A stretch of DNA of 64,000 bases from Actinoalloteichus hymeniacidonis (GTDB taxonomy: Bacteria; Actinomycetota; Actinomycetes; Mycobacteriales; Pseudonocardiaceae), in NCBI RefSeq assembly GCF_014203365.1, contig NZ_JACHIS010000001.1, positions 3,720,001 to 3,784,000 on the forward strand. Direction: 5' to 3'. Below, piece by piece: positions 16,299 through 24,559 of the stretch. Made by a program: the position numbers and the translations under genes. The notes under the pieces are model-generated. The model worked only from the letters and a program-made list of their open reading frames with translations, was not told the DNA's origin and searched no databases. The number at the start of each line of letters is the position of its first letter. The stretch's first letter is position 1.

Positions 16299-19200
16299 AT
16301 GTCATCGACACGCCGTCGCGTGCTGGGGTTCGTCCTCGGTGCCGCGCTGCTGGTGCCTTTGGCCGGGGTAGCCCCGGCCGCCGCCCAGCAGTCGGATCCG
16401 CAGCCACCCGAGGAGAGCACCAGGCTCACCGCGGTCCCCGAAGACCTGACGCCGTTCGCCGAGGCCACCGGCGACTTCGAGAAGATCCAACTCACCGAGG
16501 ACGTCGGCGAGCCGATGGCGCTGGCCGTCACACCCGACGGCCGGGTGCTGATGACCGACCGACGCGGCATCATCAAGATCTTCAACCCGGACAGCTACAA
16601 CGTGACGACCGCCGCGGAGATCGAGGTCTACGCGGGCGAGGAGGACGGCCTCCAAGGCATCGCCGTCGACCCGAACTTCGAGGAGAACGGCTGGGTCTAC
16701 ACGTATTACTCGCCGCCGGACCCCGAGCCCCGCAACCGCCTCTCCCGGTTCAAACTCGAAGGCGACGTGATCGATCGCGAGAGCGAACAGATCATCCTCG
16801 AGGTCCCCACCCAGCGCGACCTGTGCTGCCACGTCGGTGGTGACATCGACTTCGACTCGGCTGGCAACCTCTTCCTCTCCACCGGAGACAACACCAACTC
16901 GTGGGCGTCCGACGGCTACACGCCGATCGACGAGCGCGAGGACCGCTCCGCATTCGACGCGCAGCGGTCGTCCGGCAACACCAACGACCTGCGCGGAAAG
17001 CTGCTGCGCATCCACGTCGAGGAAGACGGCAGCTACACCATCCCCGAGGGCAACCTGTTCCCCGAGGGCACCGAGGGCACGCGCCCCGAGGTGTACTACA
17101 TGGGTCTGCGCAACCCGTTCCGCTTCAGCGTGGACCAGGAGACGGACCGGATCTTCCTCGGTGTCGTCGGCCCCGACGCACGGGATGCCAACCCGGACCG
17201 TGGCCCGCACGCCTTCGACGAGGTCTACCTGATGGACGGCCCCGGCAACGGCGGCTGGCCGTTCTGCATGGGCCCGAACGAGCCCTATCGGGACTACGAC
17301 TTCGCCACCGGCGAGTCCGGCGAGGCCTTCGACTGCTCGGCCCCGGTCAACGACTCGCCGAACAACACCGGTCTGACCGACCTGCCCCCGGCGACCCCGG
17401 CGGACATCTACTACACCTACGGCTGCTCCGAGGAGTTCCCGGAGATCCCCTGCGAGGGTGGCAACTCGGCCTTCGGTGGCCCGGTCTACCGCTATGACGA
17501 ATCGCTCGATTCGCCGACGAAGTTCCCCGAGTCCTACGACGGGGCACACTTCTTCTACGAATACTCGAGAAACTTCGTCGCCGACGTCCGCTTCGACGAG
17601 AACGGCGAATACTCCTCCATGACGCCGTTCCTGGAGGAATTGGACTTCAACCAGCCGATGGACATGGAGTTCGGGCCCGAGGGTTCGCTCTACGTCATCG
17701 AGTACGGTGGCGGATTCTTCACGCCCGGCACCTACGCGGGTCTCTACCGCATCGATTACACCGAGGGCGTCCAGTCGCCGGACGTTGCGCTGGCCTCCAC
17801 CGAGACCTCGGGCGAGGCCCCGCTGGAGGTGTCCTTCGACGCGACCGGCACCACCGATCCCAACGGCGGAGAGCTCAGCTACGCCTGGGACTTCGAGGGT
17901 GACGGTGTCAACGACGCCGAGGGCATCACCGGTACGCACACCTACACCGAGAACGGCATCTACAACGCCAAGCTGGAAGTCACCAACTCGGCGGGCCGGG
18001 TCACGGTACGACGAGTGACCATCACGATCGGCAATTACGCCCCCGAGGTCGAATTCACCACCCCCGGCAACGGCGCGTTGTTCGGCTGGGGCGATGAGAT
18101 CGCCTACGACGTGTCGGTCGACGACGTCGAGGACGGCACCATCGGCGATGGCATCAGCTGTTCCGCTGTCACCGTGCAGACGGCATTGGGCCATGACGTC
18201 CACGCGCACCCGCAGAGCAATATGCAGAGCTGCGAGGGCGTGACGACGACCCAGGAGGACGGCGGCCACGGCGGCGAGGCGAACCTCTTCTGGGTTCTGC
18301 GATCCAGCTATGAGGACCGAGGCGCCGAGGGCGTCGCGGCCACCTCGGGCGAACAGGAGATCATCCTGCAGCCCAAGCGCAAGCAGGCGATCCATTTCGA
18401 CGGCTCCGAGGGTGTCGAGGTCATCGACGACGAGGCAGCCGAGGGCGGCCGAGCACTGGGCGGGGTGAACGCGGGCGACTGGGTCTCGTTCTCGCCGTAC
18501 AACCTGGCGATGATCGACTCCGTGCGTCTCGGCGCGGCGGGGTTGGCGGGCGGCACCGTCGAGCTTCGGGCGAACGCCCCCGACGGCGAGGTCATCTCGA
18601 CCACCGAGGTGCCTGCGGGCTCCGGCGACGAGTACGTCGAGCTGGACCCGACCGAGATCACCGCTCCCGAGGGCACCTTCGAACTGTTCGTGGTGTTCGC
18701 CGGCGAGGGTGACGAGGAACTGCTCAAGCTGAACTACCTCGACTTCGACGGTCTCGGTGCGGCAGGCCCCCGGGTGATCCATGCCGAGTCCGATGTCGAC
18801 CGTGGTGCGGCACCGCTCGCGGCGAACCTCACCGTTTCCGGCGAGGCGCTTCCCGAGGGCACGACCTTCTCCTGGGATCTGGGCGATGGCAACACCGCCG
18901 AGGGCGAGTCCGTGTCGCACACCTACGAGGCGACCGGCGAGTACACGGCCACGGTGACCGCGACCGATGCGGACGGCGTGGTCCGAGGGTCCGCCGAGAC
19001 GACGATCGCGGTGCACGAGCCGATCGACGGCACCATCGAGGTGACGCCGGAATCGGCCGAGCTGAACACCCGCGAGCAGCAACAGGTCTCCGCGACCTTC
19101 ACACCCGGTGAGGGCACGCCCGCCGACAGCGCGGTGAGCATCGAGGTCTACCGCTCGTCGCCCGCCAGCGAGCTTCCGCCGGGACACACCGAGGGTGAGC

Positions 19201-21044
19201 CCTACGTCCGAGTCGAGCAGCATGTCGCCGAGCCCGACGAGAACGGTGCGGTCACCTTCGACTACACCAGCACGGTCGGCGCGTCCGACCACATCGTGGC
19301 GTGCCTCGGTTACGGCGGCTCGTGTGTCCGAGGTGAGAGCCTGGTCGTCACCGATGAGGGCCCGGTCAACCTTCGGGAGGACCTCGCCTCCGACAGTGGT
19401 TCGGTGAGCTGGCAGGCAACGCCCGACGAAGAGGGTTGGATCACCCTGTTCGACGGCAAGAGCCTGGCGGGTTGGGACCACGTCGGCCAGGGCGGCTTCG
19501 AGGTGACCGAGGAGGGTCTGCTCAAGCCGCAGACCGGTGGCTTCGGCGTCCTCTACTACGACGACGCCGAGTTCGAGGACTACGTCCTGGAGGCGGAGTA
19601 CGAGAGCTTCAGCGTCAGCGCCAACTCCGGTCTGTACCAGCGTTTCCCGGATCCGGAGGGTGACGCGGGGGTCCCGGGCCGCGAGGGCTACGAGGTCGCG
19701 ATCCTGGACCGCGTCGACAACGTGGTCAACCGAACCGGGTCGATCAACGGGTTGATGGCCGCGAAGTACCTGACCGCCAAGCCGCCGTACGGCGGTTGGA
19801 ACCTCTTCGAGATCGACGTGACGGGCGATCAGTACAACGTCGTCCTGAACGACCGCGTGGTCACCGAGTACACCGGCGATGGCAGCCGGGGTCAGGGTGG
19901 GCACATCGGTCTGGAGAACAGCAACGCCAACCAGCTGCACTTCCGCAACATCCGGATCAAGCCTGCAGACGGCGGCGGCGAGGAGGACACGACGGCGCCG
20001 GTGACCTCGGCCAGCACCACCCCGGGTGAACCCGACGGACAGGACGGCTGGTTCACCAGCAGCCCCGTCCAGGTCACCCTCGAGGCCACCGACGACGACA
20101 GCGGCATCGACACCACCGAATACCGCATCGGCGACGGCGACTGGACCACCTACCAGGAACCCATCACCCTCACCGACGACGGCACCCACACCGTCGAATA
20201 CCGCTCCACCGACACCGCAGGCAACATCGAGGAACCCCAAACCCTCGACATCGCCATCGACACCACCGCCCCCACCACCGAGGCCACCTTCCCCGATGCG
20301 GGCGAGGGCGGCTGGCACGATGGTGAGGTCACCGTGGCACTCGAGGGCATCGACGAGGGCAGCGGCGTCGCTCGGACCGAGTGGAGCCTGGACGGCGGTG
20401 ACTGGACCACCTACGAGGAGCCCGTCACCGTCACCGGCGAGGGCCCGCACTCAGTGCTCTATCGCACCATCGACATCGCGGGCAACATCGAGGCCGAGAA
20501 GGCCGCCACCATCCTCATCGACCCGACCGCACCGACTCTCGTCGTCGCGGGCGTGGCCGACGGACGGGTCTACGGCGACGCCACCGACCTCGTCCTGCAC
20601 TGGCAGGCCAAGGACGCCACCTCGGGTGTCGCCACGACGGTGGGCACGCTCAACGGCGAGGAGTTGGAGTCCGGGGAGTACCTGCCCCTGCACCGGCTTC
20701 CGCTCGGCGTGCAGGAGCTCTCGGTGACCGCATCGGACAACGCGGGTAACACCACCGAGCAGTCGGTCTCCTTCGCCACCAACACGTCCACCAGGGACAT
20801 CAGCCAGTTGATCGACCGGTTCCGCGCCACCAACCGGCTCAGCCTCACCGCCACCATCCAGCTGCGCGAGCAGCTGACCGAGGCACGACTGGCCGAAGCA
20901 CGCGGTGACGACCTCGCCACCATCGACGAGCTCCACTCGCTCCTGGAGGCCATCGGCGACACCACGCTCGTCACCGCCGACGATGTCCGCGAAACGCTGT
21001 CCAGGGACATCCAGGCTGTCATCGACGCGATCGAAGGGGTTTAG
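16299..21044 (+). CDS. Giant secreted sugar dehydrogenase/DUF1080 fusion
   Basis: This is a 1581-aa exported multidomain protein. Residues 1-30 are a signal peptide ending PAAAQQ. About 60-487 form a soluble glucose/sorbosone-dehydrogenase-type propeller: GLQGIAVDPNFEENGWVYTYY, C176-C177-H178 in CCHVGGDIDFD (His aligns with the family's H.GG), and LRNPFRFS. PKD1 is about 490-576, a loop with a DVHAHPQ segment follows, then a CBM6-like sandwich (about 690-820), PKD2 (824-910) and another sandwich. DUF1080 (3-keto-disaccharide hydrolase, laminin-G-like) spans 1045-1225 (WITLFDGKSLAGW). Three OmpL47-like repeats (DTTAPxT) occupy 1229-1497, and a helical tail resembling FIMAH/FIVAR domains 1500-1581. 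Start ATG has GAAAGGA upstream. Oxidising then cleaving extracellular sugars is inferred, not shown. Confidence 0.88.
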   Translation: MSSTRRRVLGFVLGAALLVPLAGVAPAAAQQSDPQPPEESTRLTAVPEDLTPFAEATGDFEKIQLTEDVGEPMALAVTPDGRVLMTDRRGIIKIFNPDSYNVTTAAEIEVYAGEEDGLQGIAVDPNFEENGWVYTYYSPPDPEPRNRLSRFKLEGDVIDRESEQIILEVPTQRDLCCHVGGDIDFDSAGNLFLSTGDNTNSWASDGYTPIDEREDRSAFDAQRSSGNTNDLRGKLLRIHVEEDGSYTIPEGNLFPEGTEGTRPEVYYMGLRNPFRFSVDQETDRIFLGVVGPDARDANPDRGPHAFDEVYLMDGPGNGGWPFCMGPNEPYRDYDFATGESGEAFDCSAPVNDSPNNTGLTDLPPATPADIYYTYGCSEEFPEIPCEGGNSAFGGPVYRYDESLDSPTKFPESYDGAHFFYEYSRNFVADVRFDENGEYSSMTPFLEELDFNQPMDMEFGPEGSLYVIEYGGGFFTPGTYAGLYRIDYTEGVQSPDVALASTETSGEAPLEVSFDATGTTDPNGGELSYAWDFEGDGVNDAEGITGTHTYTENGIYNAKLEVTNSAGRVTVRRVTITIGNYAPEVEFTTPGNGALFGWGDEIAYDVSVDDVEDGTIGDGISCSAVTVQTALGHDVHAHPQSNMQSCEGVTTTQEDGGHGGEANLFWVLRSSYEDRGAEGVAATSGEQEIILQPKRKQAIHFDGSEGVEVIDDEAAEGGRALGGVNAGDWVSFSPYNLAMIDSVRLGAAGLAGGTVELRANAPDGEVISTTEVPAGSGDEYVELDPTEITAPEGTFELFVVFAGEGDEELLKLNYLDFDGLGAAGPRVIHAESDVDRGAAPLAANLTVSGEALPEGTTFSWDLGDGNTAEGESVSHTYEATGEYTATVTATDADGVVRGSAETTIAVHEPIDGTIEVTPESAELNTREQQQVSATFTPGEGTPADSAVSIEVYRSSPASELPPGHTEGEPYVRVEQHVAEPDENGAVTFDYTSTVGASDHIVACLGYGGSCVRGESLVVTDEGPVNLREDLASDSGSVSWQATPDEEGWITLFDGKSLAGWDHVGQGGFEVTEEGLLKPQTGGFGVLYYDDAEFEDYVLEAEYESFSVSANSGLYQRFPDPEGDAGVPGREGYEVAILDRVDNVVNRTGSINGLMAAKYLTAKPPYGGWNLFEIDVTGDQYNVVLNDRVVTEYTGDGSRGQGGHIGLENSNANQLHFRNIRIKPADGGGEEDTTAPVTSASTTPGEPDGQDGWFTSSPVQVTLEATDDDSGIDTTEYRIGDGDWTTYQEPITLTDDGTHTVEYRSTDTAGNIEEPQTLDIAIDTTAPTTEATFPDAGEGGWHDGEVTVALEGIDEGSGVARTEWSLDGGDWTTYEEPVTVTGEGPHSVLYRTIDIAGNIEAEKAATILIDPTAPTLVVAGVADGRVYGDATDLVLHWQAKDATSGVATTVGTLNGEELESGEYLPLHRLPLGVQELSVTASDNAGNTTEQSVSFATNTSTRDISQLIDRFRATNRLSLTATIQLREQLTEARLAEARGDDLATIDELHSLLEAIGDTTLVTADDVRETLSRDIQAVIDAIEGV

Positions 21045-21070
21045 CAGCGAACGCGATCCCGACCGCAAGC

Positions 21071-21134
21071 ACCTTCGAGTGATTCGAAGGTCGTGAGCAG
21101 GCGGGCGGGCCGACGATGAGGTCGGCCCGCCCGC
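21071..21134 (+). terminator. Two hairpins between the DUF1080 genes
   Basis: First, ACCTTCGA pairs with TCGAAGGT (21071-21091, 5-base loop). Second, a perfect 14-bp stem GCGGGCGGGCCGAC (21101-21114) pairs with 21121-21134 around GATGAG, followed by a C/T-rich run. They should terminate or attenuate transcription from the giant gene before the next gene, which starts 35 bp later. Confidence 0.75.
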
Positions 21135-21168
21135 CCCCTCTTCTTTCAGCACAGAAAGGAATCGAGAC

Positions 21169-21852
21169 GTGCGCGATGTACGACGAATGCTCGGTGCTGC
21201 TCTCGCCGGTGTCACCCTGAGCAGCCTGTTCGCGGTGGGAATCGGTGGCTCTGCGAGTGCCTCGTCCACTCCCGAGACGGCGAAGGATCCGGTCGCGCTG
21301 GCCTGCGAGGCTCCGGTCCGGCTGTTCGACGGCAACACCACCGAAGGCTGGTACCAGGCTGGGCCCGGCGGATTCGACGTCGTCGACGGCACCCTGCAGA
21401 GCCGTGATGGCATGGGTCTGCTCTGGTACGACGAGCAGGACTTCGCCGACTACATCCTGATGCTGGACTGGCGGGTCACCGCCGAGACGGACAACTCCGG
21501 GGTCTTCGTCCGCTTCCCCGATCCCGGCGACGACCCGTGGGTGGCCGTCGACCATGGCTACGAGATCCAGATCAACGACAACCCGGCGGGCGACCCGCAG
21601 AAGACCGGTTCCGTCTACAACCACCAGGAGCCGAGTTCCTACCCGTCCAACGAGGTCGGCGAGTGGAACCGGTACGTGATCAAGGTCGTCGGCGAGCGCT
21701 ACCAGGTGTACCTGAACGGCACGCTCGTCAACGACTTCACCAGCACCGACCCCGCCCGGGGCCTGGAGGGTTACATCGGGTTGCAGAATCACGATCCGGA
21801 GACCCGGACCCAGTTCCGCAACATCTGGGTGCAGCCGCTGTGTGAGCAGTAG
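21169..21852 (+). CDS. Secreted DUF1080 (3-keto-disaccharide hydrolase-like)
   Basis: This is an exported protein of 227 aa consisting of a signal peptide (to about residue 32, GGSASASS) and one DUF1080 jelly-roll domain. Hallmarks are VRLFDGNTTEGWYQAG, a NSGVFVRFPDPGDDPW segment, GYEIQINDN, TGSVYNHQEP, GEWNRYVIKVVGERYQVYLNG and GYIGLQNHDPE with a final FRNIWVQPL. Family members cleave 3-keto-glycosides or simply bind glycans. It is a paralogue of the DUF1080 domain in the upstream giant protein (shared FDG...GW, NSG..xRFPDP, GGHIGLEN/GYIGLQN). The GTG at 21169 has AAAGGA 8 bases upstream. Partial readthrough of the upstream terminator may feed it. Confidence 0.85.
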   Translation: MRDVRRMLGAALAGVTLSSLFAVGIGGSASASSTPETAKDPVALACEAPVRLFDGNTTEGWYQAGPGGFDVVDGTLQSRDGMGLLWYDEQDFADYILMLDWRVTAETDNSGVFVRFPDPGDDPWVAVDHGYEIQINDNPAGDPQKTGSVYNHQEPSSYPSNEVGEWNRYVIKVVGERYQVYLNGTLVNDFTSTDPARGLEGYIGLQNHDPETRTQFRNIWVQPLCEQ

Positions 21853-21987
21853 TCCCGTGTGACAGCGCCGCCGTCTACCGCCTCGGTTCCAGCAGGCGGA
21901 GGACGGCGGCGCCGTCGTCTCTGGAGGGTGCGGCCTGCATCGAGGCCCGCCCATTGCATCCCGAGCACTGCCGCGCACCGTCGACCG

Positions 21988-22003
21988 TGTGGTATAGACC
22001 AGT
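21988..22003. promoter_or_regulatory. DasR/GntR-type dre operator-like site
   Basis: TGTGGTATAGACCAGT matches the published dre-type consensus (like ACTGGTCTAGACCAGT) at 13 of 16 positions and is itself a near-palindrome. It lies 28 bp upstream of the SIS-domain gene start, where it would overlap the promoter. DasR is the GlcN-6-P/GlcNAc-6-P-responsive GntR repressor of actinomycetes; no dasR gene is in the window, so assignment is by sequence resemblance. Confidence 0.6.
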
Positions 22004-22030
22004 GCCACGGATCCGACGAAGGAGGCGGCG

Positions 22031-22756
22031 ATGACCGACAGCATCCCGACGAGCTACGGCACGATCGTGGGCGACCATCTGGCACGCATCGAGAAGCACA
22101 ACGCCGAGGCGATCGACCGGGCCGCGTCCGCGATCCTGACGACGGTGCGGGCCGACGGCACCGTGTACACGGCCGGGGCGGGACATTCGCTCGCCGCCGT
22201 CGCCGAGACCTTCTACCGGGCAGGCGGTCTCGCCCTGATCCGCCCGCTCTATCACCCGGATCTCCTCCCGATGCACGGCGCGCGCAGCAGCACCACCGCC
22301 GAGCGCCGCTCGGGGCTGGCCGAGGAGGTGCTCGGGAAGGTCGACATCACCGGCGAGGACACCCTGGTCGTCTTCTCCCATTCCGGGATCAACCCCTACC
22401 CCGTGGAGCTGGCCGCAGCGGGCCGCGCCGCAGGCTGCCCGGTGATCGCGGTGACCTCCACCGCCGCAGGTGCGGCGGCCCCGCGTCGGTCGCACAGCAC
22501 CGTCGCCGAGCAGGCGGACGTCATCCTGGACACCCTGGTGCCGCCCGGCGATGCCGCCTATCCCCGCGAGTCGCCGGTCACGGCAGCGCTGTCCTCGATC
22601 TCCACCGGCTTCCTGTGGAACCTCGTGTTGGTGCGGCTGCACGACCGCACCGAGACCGAACTCCCCCGTTGGCGCAGCGCGAACGTCGTCGGCGGCGATC
22701 AGGCCAATGCGGCGCTGTTCGACCGCCAGCTGCCCCGGATCCCCGAGTTGGGCTGA
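22031..22756 (+). CDS. SIS-domain sugar-phosphate protein (UPF0309-like)
   Basis: This is a cytoplasmic protein of 241 aa with a SIS (sugar isomerase) fold, predicted to bind or isomerise a phosphorylated, probably amino, sugar. TVYTAGAGHSLAAVAETFYRAGG near residues 40-63 is the phosphosugar-binding GxGxS-like loop. LVVFSHSGINPYPVELA holds the second Ser-rich site (SHSG), followed by VIAVTS. The overall pattern is that of UPF0309 proteins. The ATG at 22031 has AAGGAGG at ideal distance. A dre-like operator upstream suggests DasR control, which would fit amino-sugar metabolism and the neighbouring secreted glycan enzymes. The reaction is unproven. Confidence 0.85.
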   Translation: MTDSIPTSYGTIVGDHLARIEKHNAEAIDRAASAILTTVRADGTVYTAGAGHSLAAVAETFYRAGGLALIRPLYHPDLLPMHGARSSTTAERRSGLAEEVLGKVDITGEDTLVVFSHSGINPYPVELAAAGRAAGCPVIAVTSTAAGAAAPRRSHSTVAEQADVILDTLVPPGDAAYPRESPVTAALSSISTGFLWNLVLVRLHDRTETELPRWRSANVVGGDQANAALFDRQLPRIPELG

Positions 22757-22843
22757 CAGCCGCCCTCGACCGGCCCCGTCTGCCCTCGCCCTCACCACGG
22801 CGCACGAGAGGCGCGGGGCCTCCGCTCGCCGAGGCAGGCGGGA

Positions 22844-23248
22844 TCAGCCAGCCGGGTGTGACCGGTCGTACCGATCTTGTGCTGCCACGATGTCGTGCGC
22901 CCGCAACGCAACCCAGTCCAGCATTCCCTGCAGCGGGACGGTCAGTTCGTCCCCGAGCGGCGTCAGCGCATAGGAGACCTGCGGCGGGGCGGTGGGCTCG
23001 ACCGCGCGGTCGACCAGCCCGTCGCGCACCATCAGACGGAGGTTCTGCGCCAACATCTTCTCACTGATCCCATCGATGCGGTCGCGGATCGCCGAGAATC
23101 GAAGCGGACCATCGCGAAGCGCCGCCAAGACCAGGATTCCCCACCGGCTCGCGATATGGCTGATGACAGTCCGACCAGGACAGTCGTTGTTGAATGCATC
23201 ACTGGTCGGATCGGCGGCGGGCGCACTCGCCAGCATGCTTACGTCCAC
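22844..23248 (-). CDS. HxlR-family regulator, YtfH-like
   Basis: This is a winged-helix DNA-binding protein of 134 aa. The HxlR core CPGRTVISHIASRWGILVLAALRDGPLRFSAI and the recognition/wing segment ISEKMLAQNLRLMVRDGLVDR closely resemble E. coli YtfH. The Cys near residue 23 is the conserved one that senses electrophiles or oxidants in several HxlR regulators. The start is uncertain: GTG at 23248 or ATG at 23236. It is divergent from a QorB-like NmrA gene, the same pairing as ytfH/qorB, so it most likely represses that neighbour and itself from the palindrome at 23268-23279. Confidence 0.9.
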   Translation of the reverse strand: MDVSMLASAPAADPTSDAFNNDCPGRTVISHIASRWGILVLAALRDGPLRFSAIRDRIDGISEKMLAQNLRLMVRDGLVDRAVEPTAPPQVSYALTPLGDELTVPLQGMLDWVALRAHDIVAAQDRYDRSHPAG

Positions 23249-23267
23249 TCCACAAGCTTACTTATCG

Positions 23268-23279
23268 GTAGGTACTTAC
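23268..23279. promoter_or_regulatory. Probable HxlR operator
   Basis: GTAGGTACTTAC is an inverted repeat (GTAnGTACnTAC) in the divergent region between the HxlR and NmrA genes, 20 bp from the regulator's start. Additional TTACTTA/CTTACTA direct repeats overlap it (23258-23281). The AT-rich symmetric sequence fits HxlR-type sites; binding is inferred from position. Confidence 0.5.
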
Positions 23280-23364
23280 TAGAAGTGCGCCGATCTTCCT
23301 AGGCTCCCCTCTCGTTGACCGCTCGACAGGACGATCGGTCCGGACAGTGATGGAGAGCTCATCG

Positions 23365-24222
23365 ATGACGAATCTCAAGCCAATCCTGGTGATCGGCGCG
23401 ACCGGCCACGTCGGTGGGGCGGTGGTCAACCGATTGGTCGAACTCGGCGTCCCGGTCCGCGCGCTGAGCCGCCGACCGGCGGCGGTCGACCTGCCCGGCA
23501 GCGTGTCCGTCGTGCCGGGTGATCTGTTGGAGCCCGCAACGCTGCGCTCCGCGGTACGAGGCGTCGATGCGGTGTTTCTCGTGTGGCCCTTCTCCGACGG
23601 AGAAGCAGCAGGCCGCATCATCGACGTGCTCTCCGACGGGCCTCGACGTTTGGTGCTGCTGTCCACGGCCGCAGTACGCGACGACCTCGAGGAACAGGAC
23701 AACCCCATCGGCGAGGCTCATGCGCCCGTCGAACAGGCGATCCGACGGTCGGGACTGGAATGGACGTTCCTACGGCCATTCGGATTCGCGACGAACACCC
23801 TGAACTGGGCATCCCAGATCCGCGCCGACGGAGTCGTGCGCGGTGCCTTCGGCGCGGCCGCAGCGACCTTGATCCATGAGCGCGACATCGCCGACGTGGC
23901 GGTGGCAGCACTGACCGAGCCAGGCCACGCGGGCCGAAGCCACCTGCTGTCCGGCTCCGAGCCGTTGACCCAGATCGAACAACTTCGACTCATCGGGGCA
24001 GCGATCGGCCGGGAACTACGGTGGGAGGAGGTCACCCGCGATGAGGCACGGCAACGGCTGAGCGTCTGGCTGCCGGCCCGCTTCATCGACGTCATGATCG
24101 ACGGCCTCGAGCAGTCGGTGCAATCGCCGATCCCGGCACTGCCTACGGTGCAGGAGATCACCGGACGGCCCCCTCGATCGTTTCGGCAATGGGCGGCCGA
24201 TCACGCTGCGGACTTCCGTTGA
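23365..24222 (+). CDS. NmrA-like NAD(P)H oxidoreductase, QorB-like
   Basis: This is a cytoplasmic atypical short-chain dehydrogenase of 285 aa. The Rossmann glycine motif VIGATGHVGGAVV is at about 9-21. VSVVPGDLLEPATLRSAVRGVDAVFLV and VLLSTAAV follow the NmrA/SDR-a5 pattern, and HERDIADVAVAAL is the conserved HVRDVA-like element. Length and the divergent HxlR gene match E. coli qorB/ytfH, whose product reduces quinones with NADPH. A role in quinone or electrophile detoxification under the neighbouring regulator is therefore likely. The ATG at 23365 has GGAGAG 8 bases upstream, better than GTG 23347 or ATG 23350. Confidence 0.87.
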   Translation: MTNLKPILVIGATGHVGGAVVNRLVELGVPVRALSRRPAAVDLPGSVSVVPGDLLEPATLRSAVRGVDAVFLVWPFSDGEAAGRIIDVLSDGPRRLVLLSTAAVRDDLEEQDNPIGEAHAPVEQAIRRSGLEWTFLRPFGFATNTLNWASQIRADGVVRGAFGAAAATLIHERDIADVAVAALTEPGHAGRSHLLSGSEPLTQIEQLRLIGAAIGRELRWEEVTRDEARQRLSVWLPARFIDVMIDGLEQSVQSPIPALPTVQEITGRPPRSFRQWAADHAADFR

Positions 24223-24559
24223 TCACGCCACGACAGGCTCAGCAGACAACAGGCACGTGAGCGCACGCTGATCGATGAGCCTCCGGCAGTGCACGCGCGT
24301 CGGGATCACCGCAGCGGCGCGAAACCAAGTGTTACGACCCGGCTGCGTTTCAGGACCGCAGCCGGGCGTCGGTGTACCCGAGTCGCCCACGGCGATGGAG
24401 CTCCGGCGATGACCGGGAATGAGCCACACCGAGGTGTCATACCAGCTGCAGAGAAGCGGGGCGGACCCGCTCCTCGATGGAGACCACCACGATATGGCAT
24501 GCGGAGATGTGCACCGGTGTCCACATCAAGTCCGAAAGAGACGGATGCACGATCTCGTC
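24223..24559. other. Intergenic region with one strong hairpin
   Basis: This 337-bp gap lies between convergent NmrA and enoyl-CoA hydratase genes. The only clear element is the hairpin at 24338-24366. Short frames lack ribosome sites and family resemblance. Confidence 0.5.
24338..24366. terminator. 10-bp stem-loop between convergent genes
   Basis: CCCGGCTGCG pairs perfectly with CGCAGCCGGG around a 9-base loop (TTTCAGGAC). Its place between convergent genes suits a bidirectional terminator. Confidence 0.6.

Noticed and set aside
16302-20450. Leftward frame of nearly 1400 codons opposite the giant secreted protein
   Set aside because: It is a shadow of high-GC coding with strong codon bias; the rightward strand has a signal peptide and recognisable domains.
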